From Schistocephalus solidus (lineage: Eukaryota; Platyhelminthes; Cestoda; Diphyllobothriidea; Diphyllobothriidae), in the NCBI GenBank assembly GCA_017591395.1, contig WEDG01004911.1:62001-126000 (forward strand): a stretch of DNA of 64,000 nucleotides. The letters run 5' to 3'. Shown here one piece after another: positions 13,237 to 25,194 of this stretch. The notes below the pieces were generated by a model. That model made no database searches. It saw only the letters and a list, made by a program, of their open reading frames with translations, and had not been told where the DNA came from. Position 1 is the first letter of the stretch, and each line of letters begins with the position of its first letter. The position numbers were made by a program, and so were the translations under genes.

Positions 13237-14030
13237 TTACCGCAGGTTGTCGTGGAGGCGCATGTGTCCTAATAGGTCCATGCGGTGTGTAAATGTGCGG
13301 GAGCAGTGAGGGCAATGGACGGGGGACGCGGCGACTGTATGTCGGAGCCCCAGGCACTGGTTCACCAGCCTTCAACCGACCAGGCCGATGCGTGAGTTGA
13401 AGTTGTGGGCGCAGTGTGGGCAGGAGAAATCGGTAGAGGCTAGGGGGATGTCATTCATGGTAGTGGGGGTGGCGGGGGCGCTAAGAATGGCAGGAGAGGA
13501 GGGTGTGCATGGTGTATCGGTGTTGTCGGCATTGTGGTGTATTCCACTGTAATAGATGCACATGTGACCGAATAGGCCCATGCGATGAGTGAATGCGCGA
13601 GGACAGTGAGGGTAGTGGAGGCGACGATCTCTGCTGTGTGATGCTGCTCCAGGCACTGGCTCACCGGTCTCTGTACGATGTATTCGCAAGTGACCGACCA
13701 GGCCGATGCGTGAGGTGAATGTGCAGTCGCATTGAGTACAGCTTAGGAGAGATTCCCCATCGCGGATGGTGGTGGTGGTAGTGAAGGCGAAGGCGGTGGT
13801 GGTTGCGGTGGTGGAGGTAACAGGCGATGAGTAGATGGATGTGGTCTCTATGATGGTGGGAGTAACGGAATTGATTCCAGGAGTGAGGGTGGGGGAGTCA
13901 GAAGGAGGGTTGGCCGAATTTGACGTAGAAATTAGAATTGTCGGATTGTAGGTGCATTGCGTCCGAAGATGTCCAACCAGGCCGATTCGCGCGCGAAGAT
14001 GCGTTGACAGCGCGGGCATGTTGGCAGGGC
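13237..14030 (-). other. C2H2/C2HC zinc-finger array of copy A
   Basis: Five finger units near the C-terminus of the retrotransposon protein: finger 1 (about 13960-14030, 'CPRCQRIF' then '[14 protein letters not shown]', split by a one-base loss); finger 2 (13682-13742, '[21 protein letters not shown]'-type); finger 3 (13559-13620, first Cys replaced by Tyr); finger 4 (13373-13428, histidines lost in a deletion); and finger 5 (13249-13314, intact C-x2-C-x12-H-x3-H), followed by the stop at 13237. Fingers 2-3 and 4-5 look like a duplicated two-finger module with a shared 'TE.GEPVPGA' linker. Likely a nucleic-acid-binding domain that guides the element or its RNA (inference). Confidence 0.85.
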
Positions 14031-17000
14031 CTGGGCATTGGCGGTGTTGGTGCGGGGCGCTGGTGACTTTCGTGCCGCTCTTTGGCTTTAACGGCGGCGA
14101 TCCGGTTGGCCTCATAGATTGCTGCACCAGTCTTCACGGATCTTCTCCATGCCGGTCTATCCTGTGCGAGGTCCTCCCAGGTCGCCAGGTTGATCTGCAG
14201 TTGCTTCGGCGATTTCTTCAAAGTGTCCTTGTAGCGTCGTTTTTGACCTCCCTGCCGGCGAGAACCCGTAGCGACATCTCCATAGAAAAGTCGTTTGGGT
14301 AGTCGCTCGTCGTCCATTCTTACCAGGTGGTTACTCCATCGCAGTTGCACTTGCCTCAGCATGGCATAGATGCTGAGGATTCCGGTCCGCTCCAGGACTT
14401 CTGTGTCCGGGATCCTGTCTTGCCATCTCAGCTTCAGTATTCTGCGGAGGCAGCTGAGATGAAAGTGATTCAGCTTCCTGGCTTGGTTCGAGTAGACGGT
14501 CCAGGTTTCCGCTCCGTAAAGGAGTGTCATCAAGACGACGGCCTTGTACATCTTCAGTTTGGTGTTCAGGTGAATACCGTGGCGATTCCACACAGAGGCC
14601 TGCAGCCAGCCGAAGGCCTGACTAGCTTTGTATATCCGTTGGGCAACCTCGTCAACGATTCTCGTGTTGCGCGACATCGTGCTTCCTAGATAAGCGAAGG
14701 TTTCCACGTTTTTGAGTTGAGTACCGTTGACATTGATTCGAGGAGCATTGTATTCCGAGCTGGGTGGCGGCTGGTGCATGACAACCGTTTTGGCTGTGCT
14801 GATTGTTAATCCAAAATCAGCGCAGCCTTCGACGAAGAGGTCCATGCTCCTTTGCATGTCCTCCTCCGTCACGGTGTTAAGGGCGCAGTCGTCCGCGAAG
14901 AGCAAGTCATGGACTGTAGTCGTAGACACGCGCGTTGGAGCCTGCATACGCCGACTGTTGAGAAGGTGCCCGTCAGTTCTGTAGGCGATCCGGATACCAG
15001 GCTGCTCATCACGGTAGGCGTCCATCAGCATAGCCGAGAACATGAGACTGAAGAGGGTGGGGGCCAGTACGCAGCCCTGCTTCACTCCGTTGGTCACTGC
15101 GAATTCTTCGGATACCGTCCCGTTGTCAGTGACGCGCGCCGTCATCCCGTCATGAAGCTGACGCACCATGTGCGTGAATTGCTCAGGACAACCAAATTTC
15201 TGCATGAATTTCCACAGTCCGTCACGATTCACCGTGTCAAAGGCTTTCGTTAGATCCAGGAAGGTAGTGTATAGGTGAGTTCGCATCTTCTGATACTTCT
15301 CTTGTAGCTGGCGGGCGGCAAAGATCATATCGGTTGTTCCGCGGTGTCGGCGGAAGCCACATTGGCTTCGGGAGCAGGCCCTGCTCTAGGTGACCGTTAA
15401 GACGATTGAGAAGGATACGGGCGAAGATCTTCCCGGCGATGTTGAGCAACGAGATGCCTCTGTGATTATCACAGAGTTGCCGGTTCCCCTTCCGTTTGTA
15501 GAGATGGACGATGGTCGCGTCTTTGAAATCCTGAGGAACTTGTCTTTGGCGCCACATCTCCTGGAAGAGTGTTGTGAGTTCTGCCATCAGCCGGGGCCCA
15601 CCGTGCTTGTAGACTTCCGGTGGGATTGCGTCGGATCCCGGTGCTTTACCGCTGGAAATCTGCTGCACGGCCCGGATGGTTTCTGGTAGGGAAGGCGCAG
15701 ATCCAGGTCATTGTTCGTGTCCACTTGAGGGAGCCGGTCAATGGCAGCATCGGAGATGGCTGGTGAGCAATAAAGGACATTTCTGAAGTGGTCGGCCCAG
15801 CGCTTCAGAATTTGCGATTTCTCTGTCAGGAGTGTTGTGCCGTCAGAGCTGAGCAGCGGTGCGGACCTCTTGATACACGGGCCATAGATGGCCTTGATGG
15901 CTTTGAAAAATGATTCATTTCATTGCGGTCCGCATACCCCTGGATTTCCTCAGCCTTTCGGATCATCCAGGCATCCTGCATCTCCCGCAGACATTGTTTT
16001 ACAAGGTGCCGGCATCTGAAAAAGGCGGCTTTGGTGGCGTCAGTCCGAAGGTCCATGTAGGCTTTGTATAGTCCATTCTTCTCCGCGAGTAAGTTTCTGA
16101 TATCGGCGTCATTGTCGTCAAACCAGTCCTGGTATCGACGGCGTGCGCGTCCGAGGACATCGAGGGCGGTGGACTGGATGACATTTCGCAGTTGACACCA
16201 TCGTGTCTCCACGATAGCGTTATCATCTGGAGCATGCAGGTCCTCCAGTTTCTCGGTTATTTGGTTGCTGAAATCAAAACAGTGAGCAGGCAAATTTAAT
16301 AAAAAGAGTATTTAACTTACATGGCGGCCTCTTACCTTGGGGCCTTCGTCAGGGTTGCAGTCGGAGCCTCATCTTCGAGATGACGAGGCGGTGATCTGTC
16401 CAACCATCGGCATCGCGGATCGCCTTGGTTACCAGCACGTCCTGTCGATCTCGCCTCCGGACGAGAACATAATCCAGCAGATGCCAGAGCCGCGACCGAG
16501 GGTGCATCCACGTGGCCTTCTCCCGCGTCGGAAAGCGTAAGAAGGTGTTGGTTAGCAGGAGACGGTGTTCCACACACGTGCGCAGAAGGAGGCCGTTATC
16601 GTTACAGCTACCGAGACCGTGGGGACCCAGCACTCCCTGCCAGGCAGCGTAGTCCGTCCCGACGCGGGCATTGAAGTCACCAAGGACAATTAACTTGTCC
16701 TCTTTCGGCACAGTCGCCAGCAAGGCGTGCAGGTCCTCGTAGAATTTGTCCTTCGCCGCATCAGAACTCGTCATTGGGGAGCGAAGGTGCTGATGATGGT
16801 GGCGAACTGGTCTCCCCGAAGAGGCAGGTGGAGGCTCATCAGGCGATCATTGATACCTTGCGGCGGACAGGGCAGACGTCCCACGATGTCGTTACGGATG
16901 GCAAAGGCAACAACAGCGTCGCGTCGCTCTGCCTTTGGCCGGCCGCTCCAGAAGAAGGTGTAGCCGGCCCCCACCTCCTCCAGCTGACCCTGCTCAGAGA

Positions 17001-17045
17001 ATCGGGTCTCGCGATTATTGATACCCTGCGGCAGACAGGGGGGGG
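13237..17045 (-). pseudogene. Zinc-finger non-LTR retrotransposon copy A (EN-RT-C2H2)
   Basis: Nearly complete single-ORF LINE, RTE-like or a relative in the jockey/RTE group. Going down the minus strand: AP-endonuclease ('[14 protein letters not shown]' near 17000, '[14 protein letters not shown]' near 16690, '[15 protein letters not shown]' near 16450, 'DGWTDHRLV' near 16390); linker; RT with 'GKAPGSDAIPPEV' near 15640, '[14 protein letters not shown]' near 15250, '[14 protein letters not shown]' near 15070 and catalytic 'FADD' at 14888-14899; then a C-terminal domain with five finger units. The longest open stretch is 13898-15328. Breaks: a frameshift near 16310 after the EN, shifts around 15300 and 15830, a one-base loss in finger 1, and a deletion of about 20 bases in finger 4. 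The 5' end is truncated inside the EN and abuts copy B. Not functional as it stands. Confidence 0.9.
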
Positions 17046-17067
17046 GGGAAGCACACACACACACACG
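17038..17067. repeat. Poly-G / (CA)n tract at the copy A - copy B junction
   Basis: A run of about ten G followed by 'gaag' and a (CA)n run. Read on the minus strand it is the tail of copy B, (TG)n then poly-C, directly followed by the first bases of copy A. It marks the join between two elements lying head to tail. Confidence 0.8.
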
Positions 17068-18081
17068 ACCGTCGTAGTCCGACGATGTTCACCGTATGCC
17101 TATGGAAGTCTGAAGCAGCGACGGTGACTTGCGCGTGAATTATTTTTAAGTGATAGTAGCCTTGCGCTGCAGCTACCGCACTCTCTCCTCCTCCCCCACC
17201 TGAGCCCGGTGTCAAGACAGAGCCAAGAAGACCGGAGGTGAGAGAGGACGCAGGTGGCTGGCGCGGCCGGAGCCGACCCCTGGGCGTGCCACCACACCTG
17301 GCTCGGATCCCACCGAGTGGGAGTGCCATAAAGGCCACATTAAGAAGGAGCCATTACAACCTGTTTCTCAGTCCGCCAGTCAGCCACTCCACACAAAACA
17401 CACATTGGGCTGACCCCGCGGTCCGAGTTATCCCGCCAGATGGCAACAACCCAAGCCACGGATTTTAGCGCACCGTGATATTTTCAAGCGCGTAAGATTG
17501 TTTAGAGTGAGGAAAATACGCTGTGCTCTCGACCTCACTCTCTCCCCCACCCCAACAATCAGACACTGTCCGAGCCGGTCAGTTGTCTGATGCGGAAGCG
17601 GGCGCATTGGCTGACGGATCGGCGTACCCGTCTTCGCGCGCCACAGCACGACCTGGCCCCCATAACGCACACACCAGGATTCAAAACTCAGGGGATATGG
17701 AGCAGCCATCGCCGTCTGACTCCCAGTCCACTGGTTAGCCACTCGACACACACAGCACATACACTGAGCCGATGGCGTGGTCTGGTGGAAGCGTCAGATT
17801 GGCAGATTTCCCAGCCACGGTTTCTAGGAAACCGTGATATACTCTGGTAAATGGTGATTGTGAGGGTGTTGTCGATGTATTGGTGTAGGCAGTGTGCGCT
17901 GATGTAGCTTAGCCTCGGTGGTTTACCGGAGGTTGTCGTGGAGGTGCATGTGTCCTAATAGGCCCATGCGGTGTGTAAAGTGTGCGGGAGCAGTGAGGGC
18001 AGTGAAGGCGGGCACGTAGACTGTATGTCGGAGCCCCAGGCACTGGTTCACCAGCCTCCGTGCGATGGATTCGCAGGTGAC
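17055..18081 (-). pseudogene. Zinc-finger retrotransposon copy B, 5'-truncated
   Basis: A 5'-truncated copy of the same element in the same orientation. It begins at 18081 inside finger 4, runs through the 'GEPVPGA' linker and finger 5 (with an extra base that shifts the frame near 17985), then the same 3' UTR as copy A, including both UTR repeat blocks, and ends at a (TG)n tail near 17055. Truncation at the 5' side is normal for LINEs. It is close to copy A in sequence but differs at many bases, so the two are separate insertions and not a recent tandem duplication. Confidence 0.85.
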
Positions 18082-18479
18082 CCCCAACTAGTACCCCTAC
18101 ACACCCTACTAGTACTAGTGACTATGTGACTGTCTATGAAGGCTTTAGTTTTAGCTCCAAGTTTATGGGTGAGTCGGCTCCATTATAGTTAATATTTCAG
18201 AGCACAAGTGATAAGAAAATTGGCCTGTGGCTCAATTGCAGTGTGTTCGAGGAAATTACAGTTGACTTTGCATTCGAATCCCATGTAGTCCACGCTCAAG
18301 ATTCAGTGAAATGATCTAAAGCTTTTGTTTTAATATATTGAAATAAGCCCGTTTAAAACGTCACGCAATCCTTAATGAGAAGTTGGGAGCAAGTTGCATT
18401 CTCTTGAGGGCTTATTTTCTTCTCACTTTTTCTGGCTTTAAAACAAAAAGAAGAATTTGCAGATTTTTTTCAATGGTAG
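18082..18479. other. No recognisable gene
   Basis: AT-rich spacer between copy B and repeat family 2 copy 3. No ORF or motif supported. Confidence 0.4.
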
Positions 18480-18690
18480 CATTATTAAAGTCGGGTAAAT
18501 AGATCCATTCATGTCCCTTTTGCACATAGTGACTGCCTTGGATGGTTTTCCACCTAGCATATTTCACCTGTGGACTTGAATATAGAAAAAAATTGTGTCA
18601 AATGGTTGAGCTGACTTCACTGAGGCAAAGGCCCTCTACCCAGAATGCATAAACGTAAATTGAGGATGTTCATTGCTTACGTATAAGAAT
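18480..18690 (+). repeat. Dispersed repeat family 2, copy 3 (partial)
   Basis: Shares with 11820-11990 the order 'gatcca.tcatg', 'ttgcacat.gtgactgcc', 'gtggactt.aat', 'tgtcaa.tggttgagc', 'aaaggcc', 'cccagaatgc.taaac' and 'attgagga'. Same orientation as copies 1 and 2. Confidence 0.7.
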
Positions 18691-21003
18691 AGACAGATTC
18701 GCCTAAAACATAGATGTGATGGGCTGGTGAAGGCTAGCTAGACAGAAATGGCCATTCCGGTCCCCCTTAACTTTGCCGGTACTCCATTAGCTGCATAAAT
18801 ACATATGTCGTCGACTGAAACAACCATTGCTGACCAATTAGCAATCATCAGCAGGTCAAACCCAACCCCAGGTCCTTTTTGTAACCCCTGAGTTCTAAAT
18901 CCATGACCCATTGTCTAGAATTCCAGCAGCCCCACTATTGAGGCGCGGATTCGTTGTCCTGTCGGTTGCGATCAGATGTATTAACAGGGACACGCTTGTC
19001 CCGCTGTGCCTTGGAGTACACTCTCCAGTTTCCCAGCAACCAATGAGGGACAAGTATCTTAGAGACAGAGAGACATTACTGACAAAGACGAAGGAGAGTG
19101 GAATGGACATTTCCTGGCCTATTAGCTGTCACCAGCCATCCACACCCACTAAATAGAAGTTCATCAGCAAATTTTGATTTTTTTCAGGTGGCACTAAACG
19201 TGGTTTGGCACGGGTATTTAGGCCGCCCTTTTACAGGTGGACGTGTGCTAAATGCCAGGGTGATTGGAATTGTGTTAATTACTGCGAAGGGAATATGTAG
19301 CCTGTCCGAAATTTAGCGCAAAACTGCCTGATGTACCGGCGTGTGCACATTCTTGTGTCCAAACTAGCAAAACCAAGAAACCAAACTACGATGGAGTCTC
19401 AGAATTCTCTTCTACAATGGCGTAAGACTGATTTTGGAATTTGTCTGTGAAAAGGATCGGTTCAGTTACGTATTCAAGAAGTCTGATTTTGTAAAAATGA
19501 AGTCCAAAATGCATGATGCCCGTCTATATTAGGTTCGTTCTGTTTGTCATTAGGGGATGTAGGATGTGACAGAAACCAGTGTTCTTGGATGAGCTGAAAA
19601 TCAGTTAATGTCTATACAGCCAGGGCACAAACGCGTCTTTGTTCGAAAACTGGTTTCAGCCAATCTTCGGGCTTAGTAGATAACTTCGTTCCAACTAAAC
19701 ACCAGACGGATAAAAGCTGGAAAGTAGTTTAACATCGCTTACTCGAGTATTCATCCAATGCTTTGCATTTTTCTCCAATAAGAACGTCAGCTAAAGCGAA
19801 CAAGGTGGGTGTAAGTCTTCAGCCCATAATGCTCGTCGCCCTGTTAAAGATTTTGGAAACCCGAAGCACAAAGTACTAAGTAGGACAGAGCCCCGGTTCT
19901 GGCAATCAGAAACCCCAACGGAGGAATTTGAGAAAAAGGCAAAGCCATTCAGTTTCTATCAAGCGCGGTTTCAGGATCAAATGCAACAGAGGCATTATCT
20001 CCGGCTACTTTGTTTGAATAAGTACAAGCCGGCTCAACTGAGCGACACACTGCCTTTCCACAAAATATAAGTAAATCTTTATGTCCCCTTATTTCTCCTC
20101 TTGGAAGAACGGCCGGTTTAAAATTGAAGGGGAGGGAAGCTGGTTAAGAAGAATTGTGAGCCACTGTCATCAACGCGCCTTACACCACCTCAATTCACGG
20201 AAGTCATTAGTAGTATTCTAAAAAAAAAAGCAAATTGGGCCACCTCTACCTCTTTCAGTGTTGCCCTTACCAACGGGCGCTCCTAAATAAAACCTACGCG
20301 GACCATTGAATCCAGGAGTTTTTACACACTTCTAGACGTGAGCAATGCACACACTGACGATACTTTACTGTACTTTGATTATTGTTGTCGACCTCTGGCC
20401 AGCCAGCCAGCTGGGTCTAAATGGTCCATTAATGTTGCGTACCCTTAAGCGAATTTCGCTAACAGATGACGTAATCTGATGCGAATCCAGCTGACGTAAG
20501 CAGCAAGTTCCACTGGAGTGTGTGCGCTGGAAAAAAAAACTAAGAAAGTCCAATGAAGTCTTAGTGCTTTGAAGACTCGTACGCCACTTTAAACTAAGTG
20601 GCAATGTGGAAAACCTTAAACACGTAAAGTCGACTGAAACGCTCATTATCTCTTTGCCTATTGAGAGAGCAATGTAGTGTTCATTAAGTAAAACAGTTAT
20701 TGAAGGAATTAATGTAGAATTTAATGAAAAGGTAACATATAAAATCATAATATTTAAAAAATAAATTGGACGGTGTCATCATTCTGATCAATGGAATATC
20801 TGTCATTTTAGTTCTCTTCATTTTATTACTTGATGGAAGTAGCATAAGACAGCGGCACTAGTGTTAATTATACATCCCGACAGTCTACTTAGCTGCAAAT
20901 AACCGTTTAACGGCTGCGCGGAATTCACGGAAAAGACAAAATAAACGAACAACTACACACGTTGTGGGTTAAAGGATCCGGTCTGGGGTTTTACCTCTCT
21001 GGG
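18691..21003. other. No recognisable gene
   Basis: Only short open frames; the longest is 127 codons on the minus strand at 20365-20748, with no domain I recognise. A fragment at about 18951-18990 ('ttgtcctgtcggttgcgat...tattaaca') is repeated at about 25258-25295, so part of this stretch is a dispersed repeat. Confidence 0.4.
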
Positions 21004-21665
21004 CCGAGACCATACGCAGTAGTAAACATTTTAGCCTAAGTTGACAGTCACCTATCCGAACAATACATAATTTCAGTGCAATAATCAAGTGACTTAAGCC
21101 AGGCATACATGATGAACGAGGCACTTATATAAGTAAATCGCCATATAGCATCTCAGGCTCATTTCGGTCAACTCTCGTTACGGAAAGTCGACATCTATCG
21201 GGATGTTTTCAGCCATTTCACCTGATTGACAGCCTGTAGTATTTCAAAAAATCGAGTTTGAAAATGTAAGACATCACAACCAAGAGGTTGCTCAGGTCTT
21301 TATTTTTCCTCCTTTTTCACCAACACGTTTGGGTGTAAGGAACTCTAAGCCAAGACCTTGCGCAGTAGTAAACAGTGTAACCATTTATCGGGACACTGCG
21401 TGGTCTCGGTGCAACGGGTAGGTGAATTTACTCAGGCTAGAATGATCACCGACGCATTCGAATGATTAAACCTGCCTACAGCGTCTCAGGCACGGTTTGG
21501 TCAACCAATTATAGAGAGTCCACATCTTACAGGACATTTTCCACTAGTACACCATATTACTTGCCTGCAGTGTCTAGAAAAATAAATTTTAAGTAATCTA
21601 GAAAACCTTAACCAAGAGACTAGTGATAACTTTCTTTTCCTTCATCGCCTCACCGAATTATAAAA
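21004..21665 (+). repeat. Diverged tandem duplication, period about 340 bp
   Basis: Two adjacent units in the same orientation, 21004-21330 and 21345-21665. Shared blocks in order: 'gcagtagtaaaca' (21015 and 21361), 'gc.tctcaggc' (about 21149 and 21481), 'ggtcaac', 'agtc.acatct', 'gcctg.agt.t', 'aaccaagag' and 'ttcctc...cacc'. No ORF. The function is unknown. Confidence 0.7.
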
Positions 21666-23136
21666 CCAAATGCTGGGAATTTATTTAGCGGAAAACTTTT
21701 CTGAAGGCGACTGATTACTAATACGAGACCTATTTAAAAAATAAGTACTATTGGGCGAAATGACCTCAAAACCAGATGCGCGACATGGTTTTCTTAGAAG
21801 ATAGCAATACGTTGTCAATTTGGGGATGAAAATTCCGAGCACTTAAAGAGGATGCTTTCTTTAGCGGTCGCACACGCTCTGTTGACTTTGAAAGCCAAAT
21901 TGTATCAAAAACTGTGAAACTGAGTGGGTTTTTAGATTTGACCAGTCACACGGGAGGGACACGCCTCATGTACAGTAGAGTTAGCGACCTTGGATGGTGG
22001 TGTAGAGGGGCTTAACACAGGGTCAGTTGGTTATTTTTTCCTTAAACATTTTAAAGAAAACAGGCTCTTATTTTTTATTTCAATCTCTTAATAGCATGTT
22101 AAGCAGCGTAGCTGCTTTATGGTTAATGCTAGAGACCTTTCAACTGGAGAATGAGCTGAATAACATCAGGACCGTGTAGAATATCTCGCAATTGTGCTTA
22201 TAAAGGTCGGAAAGAGTCAAAGCTTTGACCAACCCAAATTACCAGCACTTACTGGACTATTTTTAATTTTTACCTATCGATGATCACCCTGAAGTCATTT
22301 TGTACCCCAAGGGTACTCCTGATATAGTGAGAAGTCAAAGGCAACTTCGTGTGCACCACCCATGTTCTACCTTTTGTTTCTCGGCATAAACCCTCAGGCA
22401 CATTGTTTACAACACCTGGTCCACACCCATGTCCGTTTGCATTTGGCCTGGGGTTCGTGCCCGTCTTTTGTGTGTAAACCCTCATTGGCCAACGGCTACC
22501 AGCACACTAACGCATAAATACTCGACCAACGGGAGGTGTCGATATCAACAGACAACTGGTTGCAAAACAATGAACGGTATGCATATACCTTTGTGCCAAA
22601 TTACCCTGCTTCTCCGTCTTAGATCTGCTGTACGGACAGGCTTCTGCGGAAACTGGTCAATGCCACTGTTGTGACGGCTGCCGTTTGATGTGCATGTGTG
22701 ACATTGGCTTCTGCGAGTGTTCCCGATTTCTTGAATCCTGTGAACGTGTTTAATTGTTACTGTATTTTGTGCCAGAATAAATGCATTTTTTATTGTTTAA
22801 ACAGTCGTTGTTGACCACGTTTGTGAACTAGTGGTCACTGTCTACTCCCAAATCATGTGCAGGAGTGTCCAGAACAGTGCGTTTGGCAGTAGCCATGACT
22901 TTCACTCAAGCAATAAAAATTACAGCATCAAGGAAGAAAGAGGACGATATGAACGTTCACCTAAAAGTCTGATTTTCATAAAAAAATAGTCCCAAAAAGT
23001 GTTGGAACTGCATATCACAAACAAGTGCTGAAAGACGGATGGGGCTTTTTCACTTCCACGCACTAATAAGTTCAAGGTCACTCACCAAACACACGAAATC
23101 GTAAAATTTCACGCAAGAGGGAAGCGCGTTCTTTGG
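21666..23136. other. No recognisable gene; possible solo LTR near 22.3-22.8 kb
   Basis: Mostly featureless. Around 22260-22810 there is a TATA-like 'gcataaata' at about 22512 and an AATAAA signal at about 22775 followed by T-rich sequence, a spacing seen in LTRs. No matching second LTR, internal region or clear terminal TG..CA was found, so this stays a guess. Confidence 0.2.
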
Positions 23137-23195
23137 CTCCTCCTCCTCCTCCTCCTCCTCCTCCTCCTCCTCCTCCTCCTCCTCCTCCTCCTCCT
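23137..23195 (+). repeat. (TCC)n microsatellite
   Basis: A pure run of about 19 TCC triplets between 'ttggc' and 'ttcata'. It would read as poly-Pro or poly-Glu, but no gene surrounds it. Confidence 0.95.
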
Positions 23196-24090
23196 TCATA
23201 TGGCCTCTATTGCACTGGCGTTGTGTTGGGAGAACAGTTTGCATGTGGCAGGCGCAGATGGTCAGTTTTAGCCCTGCCTGTCACTGCGCCCAGTTTTCGC
23301 ATCAATTTTCTGACGGGCTCGGACAGAGTACTGGGAGATTTACAGCATTCAGCGCATCTTCTTCTGCCATAAACAAGCTGAAGCTCTTGAATCTGTCAGG
23401 ATACACTGATTGAAAGGCTGTCAGTTGACGAGATAACTCAGTTCCTCCTCTCTCTAAACGGAGAGTAAGGCTGCAATGTTTCCTTCTCAGCGGGGCCTCG
23501 CTAGCACTCTCATTCAATTTGGCTGTGAGCCAGCCACGTTTTTGTTCGTGAGAAATCCCGGTCCATCGTGCACGGTTGAAGCGTGTGGGGAACGCGTAGT
23601 CGGGCTGTTTAGCTCGGACCGTCACTGCGCCCGATCCTACCTTCCATCTTCTTGACTGTGTTTTGATACCGATGGCAGGCGAGTGAGGAAGGAGAGAATG
23701 CGGTGAGGTTGGGGTGCAAGTCCACCATCACCATAAACTTATTCACTCGCAAATTACTTTCCCTGCGCCCAACTTGCTGTGAGGCACACGATGGAAGGGC
23801 AAACTGAAATGGTAAAATAATTTGTTTGAATTGCTCATGCAATCACCCAGAGGAAGAAATTTCGGTTGGCGGCAGGAGGGCAGAAAGCAAGTGAGTGAAG
23901 GTAGTAATTAACCAGCGATTTGCGTCACGGTCGTTAAAGCGATACGAAACGCGTTTGCTCATGAGCTGAATTTGACAGCGGATGCCTTGCAGTGAGGTTT
24001 TAACTTACAAGAGGTTGCTGAGGTTCCGCAGTTAGCATTTGTTCGCACCCTTTTCCTTTTTGAAAAGTTTTCGTTGGCTGCCCTGTGCTA
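23196..24090. other. No recognisable gene; locally GC-rich
   Basis: More GC-rich than its neighbours, with a 107-codon open frame on the minus strand (23302-23625) that has no known domain. It could be an exon or promoter region, but I cannot support either. Confidence 0.3.
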
Positions 24091-24250
24091 AATCCCGGGG
24101 GGGGGGCGGTGGGTTGTCATAAATTTAACTCCCACACTAACCCTAACACTACCCATCCTAACTGTATGACTAACCATCCTTACCCCTCCCGGCATTAAGC
24201 ACAAGACTTCCTGTAATATGCGGTTAATTTTAACCGTGACCTACCCGGTT
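24091..24250 (+). repeat. Telomere-like repeat element fragment
   Basis: A poly-G run (about 24096-24106), then 'actaaccctaacactaccc' C-rich telomere-like words, then 'cccggcattaagcacaagacttcc', which resembles 'cccggaattgggcacagagccac' at 10690, the inner 3' side of the TIR element. Likely a truncated relative. Confidence 0.5.
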
Positions 24251-25040
24251 TTTAATAAACACCCTCTAAAGACAAGGTGACCATTTAAAGTGCCCACTAG
24301 ATTGGTTTATGTGAAGGTGTGTCTGGCATTCTCCCGAGTGCAGGAAGAATACCTGGATTAATAAGCTACGATTTTGGCTGAAAATGATTGGCGAATGAAT
24401 CCCGATTCGGAGATCGAAGGGGGAATGACGCCATGTAGGAATGAACATCTCAAGCGTGCAAGATGATGGGGGATGCACGAATATTTATTTGGCAACGAAG
24501 ATAGCTCAAAAAGAGCAATCTGGTTTTCCTGGACGAGGAGATGGTTGGCTTGCGTTGTATGCAGGTACGGTGACTGCATCTCCTTCAAAGTTGTCAAGCT
24601 TGCCAGGACTGAATTTTCCTGAGGCTAATGAAGAAAAGTTAGGATTTCAAAAGCTCTCATAGTAGTAGGTGTATTTCATCGAAAATTAAATATTTTCGCT
24701 TCAATTTAATGATAAATGTTTAGAATAATTTTTCAAGTTCTCGTGGGCGTCTGCAATACGATGAATCAATATCAAAGCCTAAGTTAAGGAAGGTTATGCT
24801 AAAGTAGGGTGCGTGAAAAAATTTGGCGTTCATAATATTTCCACTGAGTTGACAAGGTTCAGTAGGGGACAAGTCTATTTTCTTAACTGACAGTAAAATC
24901 TAGACGGAAAAATTGATGAGAAAACCATCAGGTAACAAAGACCTCTATTCATTCAGAGACCTGCCTACATGTATCTGAGAGAGAGAGGCAAAATTAGCAA
25001 GTGGAGAACCAGATGCAAACAGAAAAACAAACGAAGAAGA
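24251..25040. other. No recognisable gene
   Basis: Short open frames on both strands (70-79 codons) around 24266-24662 without known motifs. Confidence 0.4.
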
Positions 25041-25123
25041 ACATTACTAACGAACATCATTACTAACATTAAATTACATTACATTACATAACATTACATG
25101 TTACATTACTAACATTACTAACG
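25041..25123 (+). repeat. ATTAC-type microsatellite
   Basis: Imperfect runs of 'attac' and 'attacta' covering about 80 bases. Confidence 0.85.
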
Positions 25124-25194
25124 AGAAAACAAGGTGACTAGGACGAAAATCGTTGACCTATTGGACGTTTTCAGCCAGCAATAAACCACCTCAG

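Noticed and set aside
22260..22810. A solo LTR of a Gypsy-type element
   Set aside because: TATA-like and AATAAA signals are suggestively spaced, but terminal dinucleotides, target duplication and any partner LTR were not found.
23137..23195. A poly-proline or poly-glutamate coding exon
   Set aside because: A pure TCC microsatellite with no splice sites or domain on either side.
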